Below are positions 7,514 through 17,163 of a DNA stretch of 64,000 nt, piece by piece. The DNA comes from JAWXUK01 sp044432725. Its GTDB lineage: Bacteria > Bacillota > Clostridia > Oscillospirales > Oscillospiraceae. The stretch is taken from positions 62,001 through 126,000 of the forward strand of contig JAWXUL010000007.1 in assembly GCA_044432725.1 (NCBI GenBank), given 5' to 3'. The notes under the pieces are model-generated. The model ran no database searches, was not told where the DNA came from, and worked only from the letters and a program-made list of their open reading frames with translations. How positions within the stretch are numbered: the stretch's first letter is position 1; each line of letters opens with the position of its first letter. A program made the position numbers and the translations under genes.

Positions 7514-9343
7514 ATGTCAAAAATTATCGGAATTGATTTAGGAACTACAAACTCTTGTGTCGCTGTGATGGAGGGTGGCGAAGCTGTTGTTATCGCCAAT
7601 GCTGAGGGCAACCGTACCACCCCATCTGTTGTGGCTTTCTCTAAAGACGGGGAACGTTTGGTAGGTCAAGTGGCAAAACGTCAAGCCATCACAAATCCTG
7701 ATAACACCATCAGCTCTATCAAAAGAGAGATGGGGAATAACTATAAAGTCAGCGTAGACGGCAAACAATACAGCCCACAAGAAATCTCTGCCATGATTTT
7801 GCAAAAATTAAAAGCTGACGCAGAAGCTTATTTGGGTGGCACTGTCAGCGAAGCTGTTATCACTGTCCCTGCTTATTTCTCTGACGCACAACGTCAAGCC
7901 ACCAAAGATGCGGGTAAAATTGCTGGCCTAGAAGTGAAACGTATCATCAACGAACCAACTGCTGCTGCACTTGCTTATGGTGCAGACAAAGAAGCAGATC
8001 AAAAAATCATGGTGTATGACCTTGGTGGTGGTACCTTTGACGTGTCTGTTTTGGAAATTGGTGATGGGGTGATCGAAGTCCTTGCAACAGCCGGTGACAA
8101 CCGTTTGGGCGGTGACGACTTTGATAAAGCAATCATCGACTGGATGACTGAAGAATTCAAAAAAGCAGAAGGCGTTGACCTAGCTGCAGACAAAATGGCT
8201 GTACAACGTTTGAAAGAAGCGGCTGAAAAGGCAAAAATTGAACTTTCTTCTGTAACCAGCTCCGCTATCAATCTCCCTTTCATCACAGCAGATGCCACAG
8301 GTCCAAAACACTTGGAGCTGAACCTGACTCGTGCGAAATTCAACGAATTGACTGCCTCTTTGGTGCAACGCACCATTGGTCCTGTGAAACAAGCAATGAG
8401 CGACGCTGGTCTTTCTAGTAGCGATTTGAACAAAGTGCTTTTGGTGGGTGGTTCTAGCCGTATCCCAGCTGTTCAAGACGAAGTGAAAAAAATCACAGGA
8501 CAAGAAGGCTTTAAAGGAATCAACCCTGACGAATGTGTGGCAATGGGTGCTGGACTCCAAGGTGGTATTTTCACAGGAGATGTGAAAGGGCTTCTACTCT
8601 TGGACGTTACCCCTCTTTCCTTGGGCATTGAAACCCAAGGGGGCGTGATGACAAAAGTCATCGAAAGAAACACCACCATTCCTAAAAAAGCAAGCCAAAT
8701 CTTCTCTACTGCTGCTGACAACCAAACTTCTGTGGAAGTCCACGTGTTGCAAGGGGAACGTGACATGGCTCAATTCAATAAAAGTTTGGGTCATTTCAAT
8801 CTGGACGGCATCGCTCCTTCTCGTCGTGGCACGCCACAAATTGAAGTTACTTTTGACATTGACCCCAATGGTATCGTGAATGTCTCTGCCAAAGATTTAG
8901 GCACAGGGAAAGAACAAAAAATCACCATCACTTCTTCTACCAATATGTCTAAAGAAGATGTGGAAAAAGCAGTACAAGAAGCAGAAATGTATGCAGAGGA
9001 AGATGCAAAACGCAAAGTGTCTGTAGAGGCACGTAACTCTGCTGACCAAGCTGTGTATCAAACAGAGACTGCTTTGGCTGATATGGGCGACAAAATCTCT
9101 GCTGAGGAGAAAGCGCCTGTGGAAAAAGCAGTGGCTGATTTGAAAGAAATTCTGGCAAATCCTGATGCTGATGTGGATACACTCACCAAAGGGACTGAAG
9201 ATTTAATGAAGCTTATGCAAGATGTTTCTGCAAAGCTGTATCAACAAGCCGCACCAGAAGCTGCTCCTGATATGGGAGATATGGGTGGCAATAACGAGTC
9301 TGATGTGGTAGACGCAGACTTCGAAGTGGTTGACGAACAATAA
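7514..9343 (+). CDS. dnaK: Chaperone DnaK (Hsp70)
   Basis: A 609-residue cytoplasmic Hsp70 that binds unfolded segments in an ATP-driven cycle with DnaJ and GrpE. The ATPase domain (about 1-380) shows IGIDLGTTNSCVAV, IINEPTAAALAYG and YDLGGGTFDVSV. The substrate domain begins near LLLLDVTPLSLGIET, and the helical lid ends in an acidic tail. Length fits Bacillota DnaK. AGGAGG precedes the ATG. The 86-bp gap after grpE holds a GGGGCA-TT-TGCCCC palindrome (7446-7459) without a U-run, so read-through from the CIRCE promoter is expected. Confidence 0.98.
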   Translation: MSKIIGIDLGTTNSCVAVMEGGEAVVIANAEGNRTTPSVVAFSKDGERLVGQVAKRQAITNPDNTISSIKREMGNNYKVSVDGKQYSPQEISAMILQKLKADAEAYLGGTVSEAVITVPAYFSDAQRQATKDAGKIAGLEVKRIINEPTAAALAYGADKEADQKIMVYDLGGGTFDVSVLEIGDGVIEVLATAGDNRLGGDDFDKAIIDWMTEEFKKAEGVDLAADKMAVQRLKEAAEKAKIELSSVTSSAINLPFITADATGPKHLELNLTRAKFNELTASLVQRTIGPVKQAMSDAGLSSSDLNKVLLVGGSSRIPAVQDEVKKITGQEGFKGINPDECVAMGAGLQGGIFTGDVKGLLLLDVTPLSLGIETQGGVMTKVIERNTTIPKKASQIFSTAADNQTSVEVHVLQGERDMAQFNKSLGHFNLDGIAPSRRGTPQIEVTFDIDPNGIVNVSAKDLGTGKEQKITITSSTNMSKEDVEKAVQEAEMYAEEDAKRKVSVEARNSADQAVYQTETALADMGDKISAEEKAPVEKAVADLKEILANPDADVDTLTKGTEDLMKLMQDVSAKLYQQAAPEAAPDMGDMGGNNESDVVDADFEVVDEQ

Positions 9344-9353
9344 AAATATCACT

Positions 9354-9461
9354 GTAGGGACGAGGGTTTTCTCGTCCCTACATATGAAATCAAAACGCTT
9401 CATATAATCCTAATCTTCTCGGAAAACGACTGTGTTCACCCTGAATCCATCTTGGATTCAG
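9354..9461 (+). other. Two strong hairpins in the dnaK-dnaJ gap
   Basis: GTAGGGACGAG / CTCGTCCCTAC (9354-9381) and CTGAATCC / GGATTCAG (9441-9461). Neither has a U-run, so they are better read as partial terminators, processing or stability elements that set dnaK above dnaJ. The second resembles the GAATCC...GGATTC motif of the terminator at 49383-49423. Confidence 0.55.
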
Positions 9462-9525
9462 GATGTTTCCGTCAGAGACAAAAGTTTTCTGAAAGATTAT
9501 GTAAGCATGAATGAGAGGTGACAAT

Positions 9526-10665
9526 ATGGCAGAAAATAAACGTGATTATTATGAAGTCCTAGGACTGAGCAAAGGGGCTTCTGAGGATGAAATCAAAAAA
9601 GCTTATCGTAAATTAGCAAAGCAATATCACCCTGACTTAAACCCAGGGGATACAGCAGCAGAAAATAAATTTAAAGAAATTAACGAGGCAAATGACATCC
9701 TTTCTGATAGCAATAAACGAGGTCGCTATGACCAATTTGGTCACGCTGGCGTGGACCCCAATTATGGTGGCGGCGGTGGTGGTTATGGACCAGGTGGCTT
9801 CGATATGGGCGATATTGACTTTGGGGATATTTTCGGCTCCTTCTTTGGGGGAGGCTTTAATAGTCGCCAAAATGCGGCACGAAAAGGGGAAAGTCTTCGT
9901 GCTAATCTTAGTATTACCTTTGAAGAGGCAATCTTTGGTTGCGAAAAAGAAATCAGCCTGAACCGAACAGAACCTTGTGGAGAATGTAATGGATCTGGTT
10001 GCGGGCCTAATGGCAGTGCAGACACCTGTCCTGACTGTCGTGGCTCTGGACAAGTGAGAATCCAACGTGGTATGGGTGGGATGTCTTTCAGTAGTACAGC
10101 CACCTGTTCTCGTTGCCAAGGAAAAGGGAAAATCATTTCTAATCCTTGTAAAATCTGTGGAGGAAATGGCTCTGTGAAAACACAGAAAAAAATCCCTATT
10201 TCCATTCCCGCTGGAATTGATGATGGACAAGCCATCTCTCTTCGAGGTCAGGGGAATGCTGGAAAAAACGGCGGTCCTTCAGGAGATTTGGTGGTGGGGA
10301 TTCATATTCAGCCAAGCCAAGTATTCCAACGAGAAGGGACTACCATCTTGTTTACCCAGCCCATTTCTTTTCTGCAAGCAACCTTGGGCTGCGAGCTGGA
10401 AATCCCCACTGTGGATGGTCCAGTGAAATATAACCTCCCAGCAGGGACCCAGACGGGCACGACCTTTCGTTTACGGGGGAAAGGTGTCACAGAACTTCGT
10501 AGCAAAAATCGTGGGGACCAACATGTCACAGTGAAGGTGATGGTGCCACAATCTTTAACTAACGAACAAAAAGAAGCACTGATTGCCTTTGGTAATACCA
10601 TGGGGGAAGAAGCTCAGCACAATAAAGCTGGGATTTTTAACAATAAAAAGAAGAAAAAGAAATAA
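9526..10665 (+). CDS. dnaJ: Chaperone DnaJ (Hsp40)
   Basis: 379 residues. The J domain (about 4-70, HPD in KQYHPDLNPG) stimulates the DnaK ATPase. A Gly-rich linker with many GG pairs is followed by four zinc-binding CxxCxGxG repeats (CGECNGSG, CPDCRGSG, CSRCQGKG, CKICGGNG) and the C-terminal substrate domains. The lysine-rich end is unusually basic. I start at ATG 9526 because GAGAGGTG lies just upstream; ATG 9511 lacks such a site. Last gene of the heat-shock cluster, followed by a terminator. Confidence 0.97.
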   Translation: MAENKRDYYEVLGLSKGASEDEIKKAYRKLAKQYHPDLNPGDTAAENKFKEINEANDILSDSNKRGRYDQFGHAGVDPNYGGGGGGYGPGGFDMGDIDFGDIFGSFFGGGFNSRQNAARKGESLRANLSITFEEAIFGCEKEISLNRTEPCGECNGSGCGPNGSADTCPDCRGSGQVRIQRGMGGMSFSSTATCSRCQGKGKIISNPCKICGGNGSVKTQKKIPISIPAGIDDGQAISLRGQGNAGKNGGPSGDLVVGIHIQPSQVFQREGTTILFTQPISFLQATLGCELEIPTVDGPVKYNLPAGTQTGTTFRLRGKGVTELRSKNRGDQHVTVKVMVPQSLTNEQKEALIAFGNTMGEEAQHNKAGIFNNKKKKKK

Positions 10666-10683
10666 TTCTTTCTAAAATATTTC

Positions 10684-10727
10684 ATCAGGGGAGTTGTGAA
10701 ACAAGTCGCAGTTCCCCTGATTTTTAT
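10684..10727 (+). terminator. Intrinsic terminator of the heat-shock operon
   Basis: TCAGGGGA...TCCCCTGA stem with internal loop, followed by TTTTTATTT. Confidence 0.8.
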
Positions 10728-10732
10728 TTGTA

Positions 10733-10809
10733 AAAAAACAGCCCCTCAAATTCCTAGAAAATTTGTACAATCCACACAGGATTCACCGAATTTTTAAGGG
10801 CTTGAGGGG
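10733..10809 (-). terminator. Terminator of the hexuronate operon (minus strand)
   Basis: Arms CCCCTCAA (10742-10749) and TTGAGGGG (10802-10809), with further partial pairing inside. On the minus strand the stem is followed by CTG and a run of seven T. A very similar terminator, sharing GCCCCTCAAATTCC, ends the spore-type operon at 31346-31411. Confidence 0.7.
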
Positions 10810-10812
10810 TTC

Positions 10813-10987
10813 AATGCTGTCAACTTAAGGATTTTTCCTTGCCCTCTCCGCCACCAGTGGGCGGCACCTCTCCCGAAGGGAGAGGCAAGGGAACCCGAAG
10901 AAGCTTTCTGAAAGAAGTATTTTGGCTCTCCCTCTGGGAGAGTTGTCAGCGTTAGCTGACTGAGAGGGTTCTTAAATTGACAGCATT
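10813..10987. repeat. 175-bp palindromic, MITE-like element
   Basis: Ends AATGCTGTCAACTTAAG (10813-10829) and CTTAAATTGACAGCATT (10971-10987) are inverted copies with one mismatch. Inside are several smaller hairpins: CCTTGCC...GGCAAGG (10837-10890) enclosing CTCTCCC-GAA-GGGAGAG, then another CTCTCCC/GGGAGAG and TCAGC-GTTA-GCTGA. TTGAGGGG occurs as a direct repeat right outside both ends (10802 and 10989). No reading frame of note. I read it as a non-autonomous element or structured intergenic repeat. Confidence 0.65.
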
Positions 10988-11036
10988 GTTGAGGGGCTGA
11001 GTTAATGGCTTTTCTAAAGAGACATTGGCATTTGAC

Positions 11037-12635
11037 TTAAGACAAATATTTCTCTAAAGTCTTTGTCACAGCGTCAGTGGATGCCATGAGTTCTTGAAAA
11101 AATCCCTCTATTTTACTAGATAAACCTATTTTTTCTAAATCACAAGGGAAAATACTTTCATTTTTCAGCAATGGTAACAGTTCACCGTGATACTCTCCAC
11201 CTAATTTCAGTGTGGAGAGTTGTTTTTTTAGTTCTTCCAGTAGTGGGTCGCCACTTAGTTCTATTTTTTCACCTTTATCATCCACAGCAAGTAAATATCG
11301 AAACCACCCTGCAATGGCAAGAGGGATGTAAACAAGGGTTTTTGGATCTAAATCCTCTCTTTTTTCATAGGCTTTGATGGTTTCCCCAAAACGAATCCCC
11401 ATTTTTTGAGAAGTATCTGTGGCAATTCTGGCAGGGTCGTCAGGAATAAAGGGATTTGTGAGTCTTTCTTCAATCACTTCGTCAATAAATGCCTTTGGAC
11501 TGATGATTTTGGGGTCAACAACTACTTTCATGCCTTCTTCGTAGCCTATTTTCTCAACTAATGTTTTCAAAAGAGGATTTTTCATCTCTTCGTAAATTCG
11601 CGTATAACCCAAAACAGGTCCAAAAACAGCAAGTGCTGTGTGAAGTGGATTGAGACAAGTGGTCACTTTCATGGTTTCCACTTGATTTACTGTGATTCTA
11701 TCTGTGAGATATACCCCACCAAGCTCTAATTGAGGGCGTCCGTTGGGGAATTTATCCTCAATCACCAAATATTCAGCCATTTCTGCATTGACAAAGGGCG
11801 CAATAAAGGTGTTTTTAGAAGTAACGATTGGCGCCATGTTTTCCAATCCCATTTTGCTCAGTTCTTTTTCCACAGAAGTATCAGGACGTGGGGTGATTTT
11901 ATCAATCATAGACCAAGGGAAGGAAATTTTCTCTTCATTTTTAAGATATCCAATAAAGTCAGAGGAAACAAAGCCATTTTTCTCCCAAGCTTCTGCAATT
12001 ACTAAAATTCCAGTTTGTAACTTTTCTCCGTTGTGGCTACAATTATCCATACTGCACAAAGCAAGAGGAGAGCTGTTTATAAGAAATCTTTTCAGGAGTA
12101 AACTTGCCACAATCCCCATGATATGCTGTGATTCTTCAGGGGGATTTGTCATGTCGTGGGCAACCAAGGGGAAATATGAGCCGTCTGAATTTTTTAAGCT
12201 GTATCCTTTTTCCGTTATTGTAAAACTTACCATTTGTAAACTTGGATTTTCAAAAGCTTCTTCTATTTTTTTGAAGTCAGAAAAATCACGACTTCCTTTA
12301 TATGCGTGACTGACCCCAGCAATGACTTCTTTTTCCATAGAACCATCTGATTTTAATCGGACAAGGAGGGTGAGATTGTCAAAATCATGATAAATCTGAT
12401 CAATGATATCAAAATCAAAAGTATCCACAGCAATGATACCTGTGTCTCCTGCAGCATTTTCTAAAATACTTTGATTGATTCTAGCAATAAAACCACGAAA
12501 AATGTTTCCAGCACCAAAATGTAGCCAGCGTGGAGAAGTTTCTGTGTGTTCTTTTACTTTTTCTAGATCAAAGTCAGGTAATTTGACTGTAGACCACTCA
12601 CTTTTCTTTTGGATGCTTGCTTTACTTAATTTCAT
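11037..12635 (-). CDS. uxuB: D-mannonate oxidoreductase / fructuronate reductase (mannitol dehydrogenase family)
   Basis: 532 residues. Reduces D-fructuronate to D-mannonate with NADH in glucuronate breakdown. The Rossmann half has WLHFGAGNIFRGFIA; the C-terminal mannitol-dehydrogenase half has KNTFIAPFVNAEMAEYLVIED and KVTTCLNPLHTALA, matching UxuB rather than tagaturonate reductase. The ATG overlaps the uxaC stop by four bases (ATGA). Last gene of the seven-gene minus-strand operon; its neighbours uxaC and uxuA supply the steps before and after. Confidence 0.9.
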   Translation of the reverse strand: MKLSKASIQKKSEWSTVKLPDFDLEKVKEHTETSPRWLHFGAGNIFRGFIARINQSILENAAGDTGIIAVDTFDFDIIDQIYHDFDNLTLLVRLKSDGSMEKEVIAGVSHAYKGSRDFSDFKKIEEAFENPSLQMVSFTITEKGYSLKNSDGSYFPLVAHDMTNPPEESQHIMGIVASLLLKRFLINSSPLALCSMDNCSHNGEKLQTGILVIAEAWEKNGFVSSDFIGYLKNEEKISFPWSMIDKITPRPDTSVEKELSKMGLENMAPIVTSKNTFIAPFVNAEMAEYLVIEDKFPNGRPQLELGGVYLTDRITVNQVETMKVTTCLNPLHTALAVFGPVLGYTRIYEEMKNPLLKTLVEKIGYEEGMKVVVDPKIISPKAFIDEVIEERLTNPFIPDDPARIATDTSQKMGIRFGETIKAYEKREDLDPKTLVYIPLAIAGWFRYLLAVDDKGEKIELSGDPLLEELKKQLSTLKLGGEYHGELLPLLKNESIFPCDLEKIGLSSKIEGFFQELMASTDAVTKTLEKYLS

Positions 12636-14029
12636 ACGCTGCTCCTTTCGTCTAATGCAATATAGTTTTTGATGTTGTTATAAGAAATATCTTGTACCAT
12701 TTGTCCTAAAACCACTATATCTGCGGGATATTCACCATTCTCAACCAAATGACCAATTTTATTGCACAAAATACGTCGAAAATACTCATGCCGTGGGAAG
12801 GAGAGGAAACTTCTGGAATCGGTGAGCATACCTACAAAACGGGATAACATTCCCATAGAGGCGAGATCGTCCATTTGACGATTCATTCCCTCTTTTGTAT
12901 CCATAAACCACCAACCTGAGCCAAATTGCATCTTTCCAAGGATCCCTCCTCCTTGGAAATTGCCTAACATAGAAGCAAGCACTGCATTATCTGCTGGATT
13001 TAAGCAATATAAAATAGTTTTGGGCAGTTGATCACTTTGATCCATGCTGTCCAGTAATCTGGATAAATCCACTGCACATGGCCCATCATTGATGGAGTCA
13101 AAACCAGTGTCTGCTCCTATTTTTGTAAACATTCTACTGGAATTGTTTCGCATGGGACCGATGTGATATTGCATTGCCCAAGCTCTTTTGTGATATTCTT
13201 TTCCTAAAAAGGAAAGGATAAAACCTTTGTATTTTCGCAGTTCATCGTGGCTTAAGGGTTCTTTTGCCAGTGCTTTTTTGTAAATCGTATCCACTTCTTT
13301 TTCTGTTGCCTCTAAATACATCACTGTATCCAAGCCGTGGTCAGAAAGGCGACAGCCAACTTCGTGGAAATAGTCTAATTTTTGGACTAAAAAACACAAA
13401 ACATCTTCTAAGTTTTTCAAGTTAAGAGAAGTAACATAGGGTAAAAAGCCCTCTTTTTCCATGTGTATCAGGGAATCAGGACGAAAAGAAGGTAAAACAT
13501 TGCAGGAATATCCTTCTTTCTTTAATAATTTATGGAAAGAAAGGTCATCTTTTGGATCATCTGTGGTGCACATTACTGTCACATTAGATTGCTGTATTAA
13601 ACCACGCACCGAAAATTCCTTTTTTTGTAGAATCTCATTGCATTGATGATAAATTTCTGTTGCTGTTTTTTCGGAAAGGGGTGTATCTATTTGAAAATAA
13701 CGTTGCAATTCTAAATGCGTCCAGTGATAGAGGGGGTTTCCCAATGCATATGGCATGGTTTTGGCATATGCAATGAATTTCTCTTCATCACTTTTATTTC
13801 CTGTAATAAAGTCTTCAGTGATACCATTCGCTCGCATTAATCGCCATTTATAATGGTCGCCACTAAGCCAAATTTGTGAAATGTTTTCATATTTGACATC
13901 TTCGTAGATATCTTTGGGATTTAAGTGGTTGTGAAAATCAAAAATTGGCATTGTTTTTGCGAAATCGTGGTAAAGGGTTTGTGAAGTTTCTGTGTCTAAA
14001 AGAAAATCTTTGTCCATAAATTGTTTCAT
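12632..14029 (-). CDS. uxaC: Uronate isomerase
   Basis: 465 residues, the usual length. Converts D-glucuronate to D-fructuronate (or galacturonate to tagaturonate). It is an amidohydrolase-fold enzyme with FDFHNHLNPKDI near the start providing metal-binding His residues, and later SDHGLDTVMY and LTDSRSFLSFPRHEYFRR, typical of UxaC. AGGGG lies six bases before the ATG. Overlaps uxuB downstream and sits ten bases after a Gfo/Idh gene. Confidence 0.95.
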   Translation of the reverse strand: MKQFMDKDFLLDTETSQTLYHDFAKTMPIFDFHNHLNPKDIYEDVKYENISQIWLSGDHYKWRLMRANGITEDFITGNKSDEEKFIAYAKTMPYALGNPLYHWTHLELQRYFQIDTPLSEKTATEIYHQCNEILQKKEFSVRGLIQQSNVTVMCTTDDPKDDLSFHKLLKKEGYSCNVLPSFRPDSLIHMEKEGFLPYVTSLNLKNLEDVLCFLVQKLDYFHEVGCRLSDHGLDTVMYLEATEKEVDTIYKKALAKEPLSHDELRKYKGFILSFLGKEYHKRAWAMQYHIGPMRNNSSRMFTKIGADTGFDSINDGPCAVDLSRLLDSMDQSDQLPKTILYCLNPADNAVLASMLGNFQGGGILGKMQFGSGWWFMDTKEGMNRQMDDLASMGMLSRFVGMLTDSRSFLSFPRHEYFRRILCNKIGHLVENGEYPADIVVLGQMVQDISYNNIKNYIALDERSSV

Positions 14030-14039
14030 ATTGTTCCCC

Positions 14040-15038
14040 TTATAAGATGATTTTGTTCATATTTTCAGAACTAGATGCAAAAATAGCATCCATTACTTTG
14101 ATCGCATACAAGCCCTCTGACATTGAAATATAATCAAGGTTATTGGCTAAAATAGCTTGATAAAACTTTTTCACAGCAATGCCATGACTGGCTCCGTAAT
14201 ATTCTTTCCCACCCTCTAAAGTTTGATCAACTGCTAAAGAAACAGTGGTATTCCCTTCTGTTTTATAGAGATTGTGATTATGAATGGAAAATTTTGCTTT
14301 TTCATAGACAAATTCTAGCTCTACTTCTGAATTGTCACCATAGGCGATGGTAGCAAAGAAAATACAAGTACCTCCCTTTTGGTAATCAAGTCTGCACATG
14401 ACAGAATCTTCGATTTCTGTCTCTTTCAAAGCAAAATTAGCAACTTTACCCTCTAAACTATCAAATTCTCCTCCCAGATAGGACAGTAAATCTAGTGTAT
14501 GGATGGCTTGATTGATCATAACACCTCCACCTGATTTATCTTTCTCTCCTCGCCAAGTTGCTTCTTGGTAGTATGACATTTCACGACACCAAGTGACAAT
14601 ACCTTTGCTACAAATCAATTTTCCGTAATTATCATTTTCTAATAGATTTTTTAAGTGGACAATGGTGTCATTATAACGATTCTGGAAACAAACACCTATT
14701 TTTACTGCATATTTATCTTCTAAATGTAAGATTGTTTTTCCTTCTTTTTCTGTCAAAGCAAGGGGTTTTTCAGTGAATACATGACGACCATAAGTGGCAC
14801 AAAGCTCTATGGCACAAGTGTGTAAATAATGAGGCAAACAAATGTGGACACAATCTAATTCCTCATGAATTAGCATTTCTTTCAGATCTGTATAAAAAGA
14901 AACTTCAGATGGTAAATCAGCTTTTTTTCTAGGGTCAATATCACAAACAGCCACTAATTTCCCCAATTCCGAGGCATTAATAGCACTTTTATGAATAGCA
15001 GAAACAGTTCCTAAGCCAACGATGGCTATTTTAAGCAT
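14040..15038 (-). CDS. Gfo/Idh/MocA-family NAD(P)-dependent sugar oxidoreductase
   Basis: 332 residues. The N-terminal Rossmann fold begins KIAIVGLGTVSAIH, EKPLAL marks the conserved Lys region, and the C-terminal alpha/beta domain contains GGGVMINQAIHTLDLLSYL. The family oxidises or reduces hydroxyls of sugars, often at C3 of a glycoside. Strong SD (AAAAGGAGGAG). The gene lies within the hexuronate operon, so the substrate is probably a uronate or glucuronide derivative. Only distantly like the other oxidoreductase at 18110-19297. Confidence 0.85.
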   Translation of the reverse strand: MLKIAIVGLGTVSAIHKSAINASELGKLVAVCDIDPRKKADLPSEVSFYTDLKEMLIHEELDCVHICLPHYLHTCAIELCATYGRHVFTEKPLALTEKEGKTILHLEDKYAVKIGVCFQNRYNDTIVHLKNLLENDNYGKLICSKGIVTWCREMSYYQEATWRGEKDKSGGGVMINQAIHTLDLLSYLGGEFDSLEGKVANFALKETEIEDSVMCRLDYQKGGTCIFFATIAYGDNSEVELEFVYEKAKFSIHNHNLYKTEGNTTVSLAVDQTLEGGKEYYGASHGIAVKKFYQAILANNLDYISMSEGLYAIKVMDAIFASSSENMNKIIL

Positions 15039-15139
15039 AACATTCTCCTCCTTTTATTCTCCTGACTTTCTAAAAACAGGATACAGATTTTTGTTTTTTA
15101 TTTATTTTTCAAGGCAATATCACACTGCCACAGAACACT

Positions 15140-16018
15140 TTAAACTTTTACACCGAGTTCTGATAAAATTTGAGTGAATGCTTTATACTGCAGTTCAAAC
15201 CCCTCTTCTCCTGATAGTTCAGCAGAAGTATCAATCACAGTACTGGCATCCTCTAACTCTAAAGATTGTAAAGAGCCGAACATTGCAAGATGGGGCTCTA
15301 GTGTAAAAAAGCCTTCATAACCGCTGTCCAAAATTTTCTGAACCAGTTCAGGGATTTTTCCATGGCCTGTACCGCATAAAACGTTATAACTTAAGTCATA
15401 AGAAGCATCTTTAATGTGATAATAAAGGATATTGCTTTTCAGCAGATCATAGGCTTCTAAGGTATTTTCGCCACACTGTACAAAATTAGCAAAATCGAAA
15501 ATTCCTTGAAAATAGGGAGAATCTACTTCTTTAAAAAGGGTATGACAGCGTTTGACAATGTCACCAAAGATATCTTTTTCGTTTTCGTGAAGTAAAATTA
15601 CTTTGTACTTTGCCGAAATCTCTGCAAATATTTTGATTTTTTCTACCACGATATCTTGATAGCGATCATAATTTTCTCCCTTTTTGATGAAAAAACTAAA
15701 AATGCGTATATAGTTACATTCTAACAAATTTGCTATTTGACAAAGTGTTTCCAGTTGTTTTACTTGCTCTGTGAATCCTGCTTCATCGTCAATAAAAATT
15801 TTTCCTATGGGAGAACTAAGGGAGGACACGCTGATCCCTTCCTTTTTCAGACGTGGGAATACCTTTGATTGAAATTCTTCTAAAGAATAATCCCCAATAT
15901 TTTTCCCATCTATGCCACGTAAAGAGATGTATTCCATGGAAAGGGACTTTATTTTGGCTAATTGTTCGTCAAAATTATCTGAAATTTCATCAGAAAAACC
16001 TGAAATAAGAATACTCAT
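15140..16018 (-). CDS. Sugar phosphate isomerase/epimerase-like TIM barrel (AP endonuclease 2 superfamily)
   Basis: 292 residues. Begins ILISGFSDEISDNFDEQLAKI and carries the metal-site segments LLHENEKDIFG, GIFDFANFVQCGE, YYHIKDASY and GFFTLEPHL expected of xylose-isomerase-like TIM barrels. Such enzymes epimerise or isomerise sugars, or eliminate from 3-keto-glycosides. No closer assignment is possible. It follows uxuA by 12 bp and precedes the Gfo/Idh gene, so the pair may act on the same sugar. Confidence 0.8.
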   Translation of the reverse strand: MSILISGFSDEISDNFDEQLAKIKSLSMEYISLRGIDGKNIGDYSLEEFQSKVFPRLKKEGISVSSLSSPIGKIFIDDEAGFTEQVKQLETLCQIANLLECNYIRIFSFFIKKGENYDRYQDIVVEKIKIFAEISAKYKVILLHENEKDIFGDIVKRCHTLFKEVDSPYFQGIFDFANFVQCGENTLEAYDLLKSNILYYHIKDASYDLSYNVLCGTGHGKIPELVQKILDSGYEGFFTLEPHLAMFGSLQSLELEDASTVIDTSAELSGEEGFELQYKAFTQILSELGVKV

Positions 16019-16030
16019 TTTTTCTCCTCT

Positions 16031-17071
16031 TTACTGCAATTTTTCTAAAGTTTCCCAAATACCATTGATGTAACTTGCACCTAATGCACGGTCATAAAGT
16101 CCATATCCTGGTCTGCCAGTTTCGCCCCAAATCATTCTGCCATGGTCTGGGCGAAGATAACCAGTATAGCCAACTTCGTGATATGCCTTCAGAATATCTA
16201 CCATATCCAGCGAACCACAAGAAGAAAAATGAGCTGATTCTTCAAATCCATTGGGTAAAATCTTCACATTTCTCAGGTGAGCGAAGTGGATTCTTCCCAT
16301 CTTGCCATATTTTCGTACCATATGGGCATAATCATTCTTTGGGGAGCAACCTAAAGAACCAGAACACAAAGTGAGACCGTTATGTTCCACATCTACAAGT
16401 GTTAAGAAACGGTCAATGCTCTTTTCATCGGTGATAATCCGTGGAATCCCAAAAATACTCCATGGTGGGTCATCCTGATGAATCGCCATTTTTACATCTG
16501 ATTCTACAGCCACAGGGATGATTTCTTTCAGAAAAAACTTTAAATTTTCCCAAAGACCTTCCTCACCTAAGGTTTGATAAGCAGAAATTAACTCACCCAT
16601 TTCTTCTTTTGTATAGCTGGCATCCCAACCAGGAAGGGATAAATCCCCAGAAACAGGGTCCATTTTCTCTACTTGTTCTTGATAGAAAACTAAGGCATTA
16701 GAGCCGTCAGGAAGTTCTTTATCTAGTTGACTTCTGGTCCAATCAAAGACAGGCATAAAATTATAACAAATTACTTTTACTCCTGCTTTTCCCAACTTCT
16801 TGATATTTTCTTTATAGTTTTCAATATAACGGAGATAATCTCCACGGCGTAATTTGATGTCCTCGTGGACAGGGACAGACTCGATGACTTCCATCTCTAG
16901 TCCGTATTTTTCGACTTCAGCTTTCAGTGCTAGAATTTCCTGATCTTCCCACACTTCCCCCACTGGTTTGGTGTATACTGCTGTGACAACTCCTGTCATA
17001 TTGGGGATTTGTCGAATGTGGTTTAGGCTGACTTTATCGTCAGTTCCGTACCATCTAAATGTCATTTTCAT
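16031..17071 (-). CDS. uxuA: D-mannonate dehydratase
   Basis: 346 residues. Dehydrates D-mannonate to 2-keto-3-deoxygluconate. Recognisable from MTFRWYGTDDKVSLNHIRQIP at the start and CSGSLGC, GRIHFAHLRNV and LRPDHGRMIWGE toward the end, which hold Mn/Fe-binding Cys and His residues. ATG codons at 17074 and 17071 are both possible; the second has better spacing from AAGGAG and gives the usual MKMTFRWYG. The product feeds KDG kinase and aldolase, encoded at 39.4-41.1 kb. Confidence 0.96.
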   Translation of the reverse strand: MKMTFRWYGTDDKVSLNHIRQIPNMTGVVTAVYTKPVGEVWEDQEILALKAEVEKYGLEMEVIESVPVHEDIKLRRGDYLRYIENYKENIKKLGKAGVKVICYNFMPVFDWTRSQLDKELPDGSNALVFYQEQVEKMDPVSGDLSLPGWDASYTKEEMGELISAYQTLGEEGLWENLKFFLKEIIPVAVESDVKMAIHQDDPPWSIFGIPRIITDEKSIDRFLTLVDVEHNGLTLCSGSLGCSPKNDYAHMVRKYGKMGRIHFAHLRNVKILPNGFEESAHFSSCGSLDMVDILKAYHEVGYTGYLRPDHGRMIWGETGRPGYGLYDRALGASYINGIWETLEKLQ

Positions 17072-17163
17072 CATAGAACTCCTTTTTTATAACACAAAAT
17101 TCAATTTAACCATAAAATCATCTTCCTATAGTGTGAGAACAGGACAGATGTATGAATCTTTCA

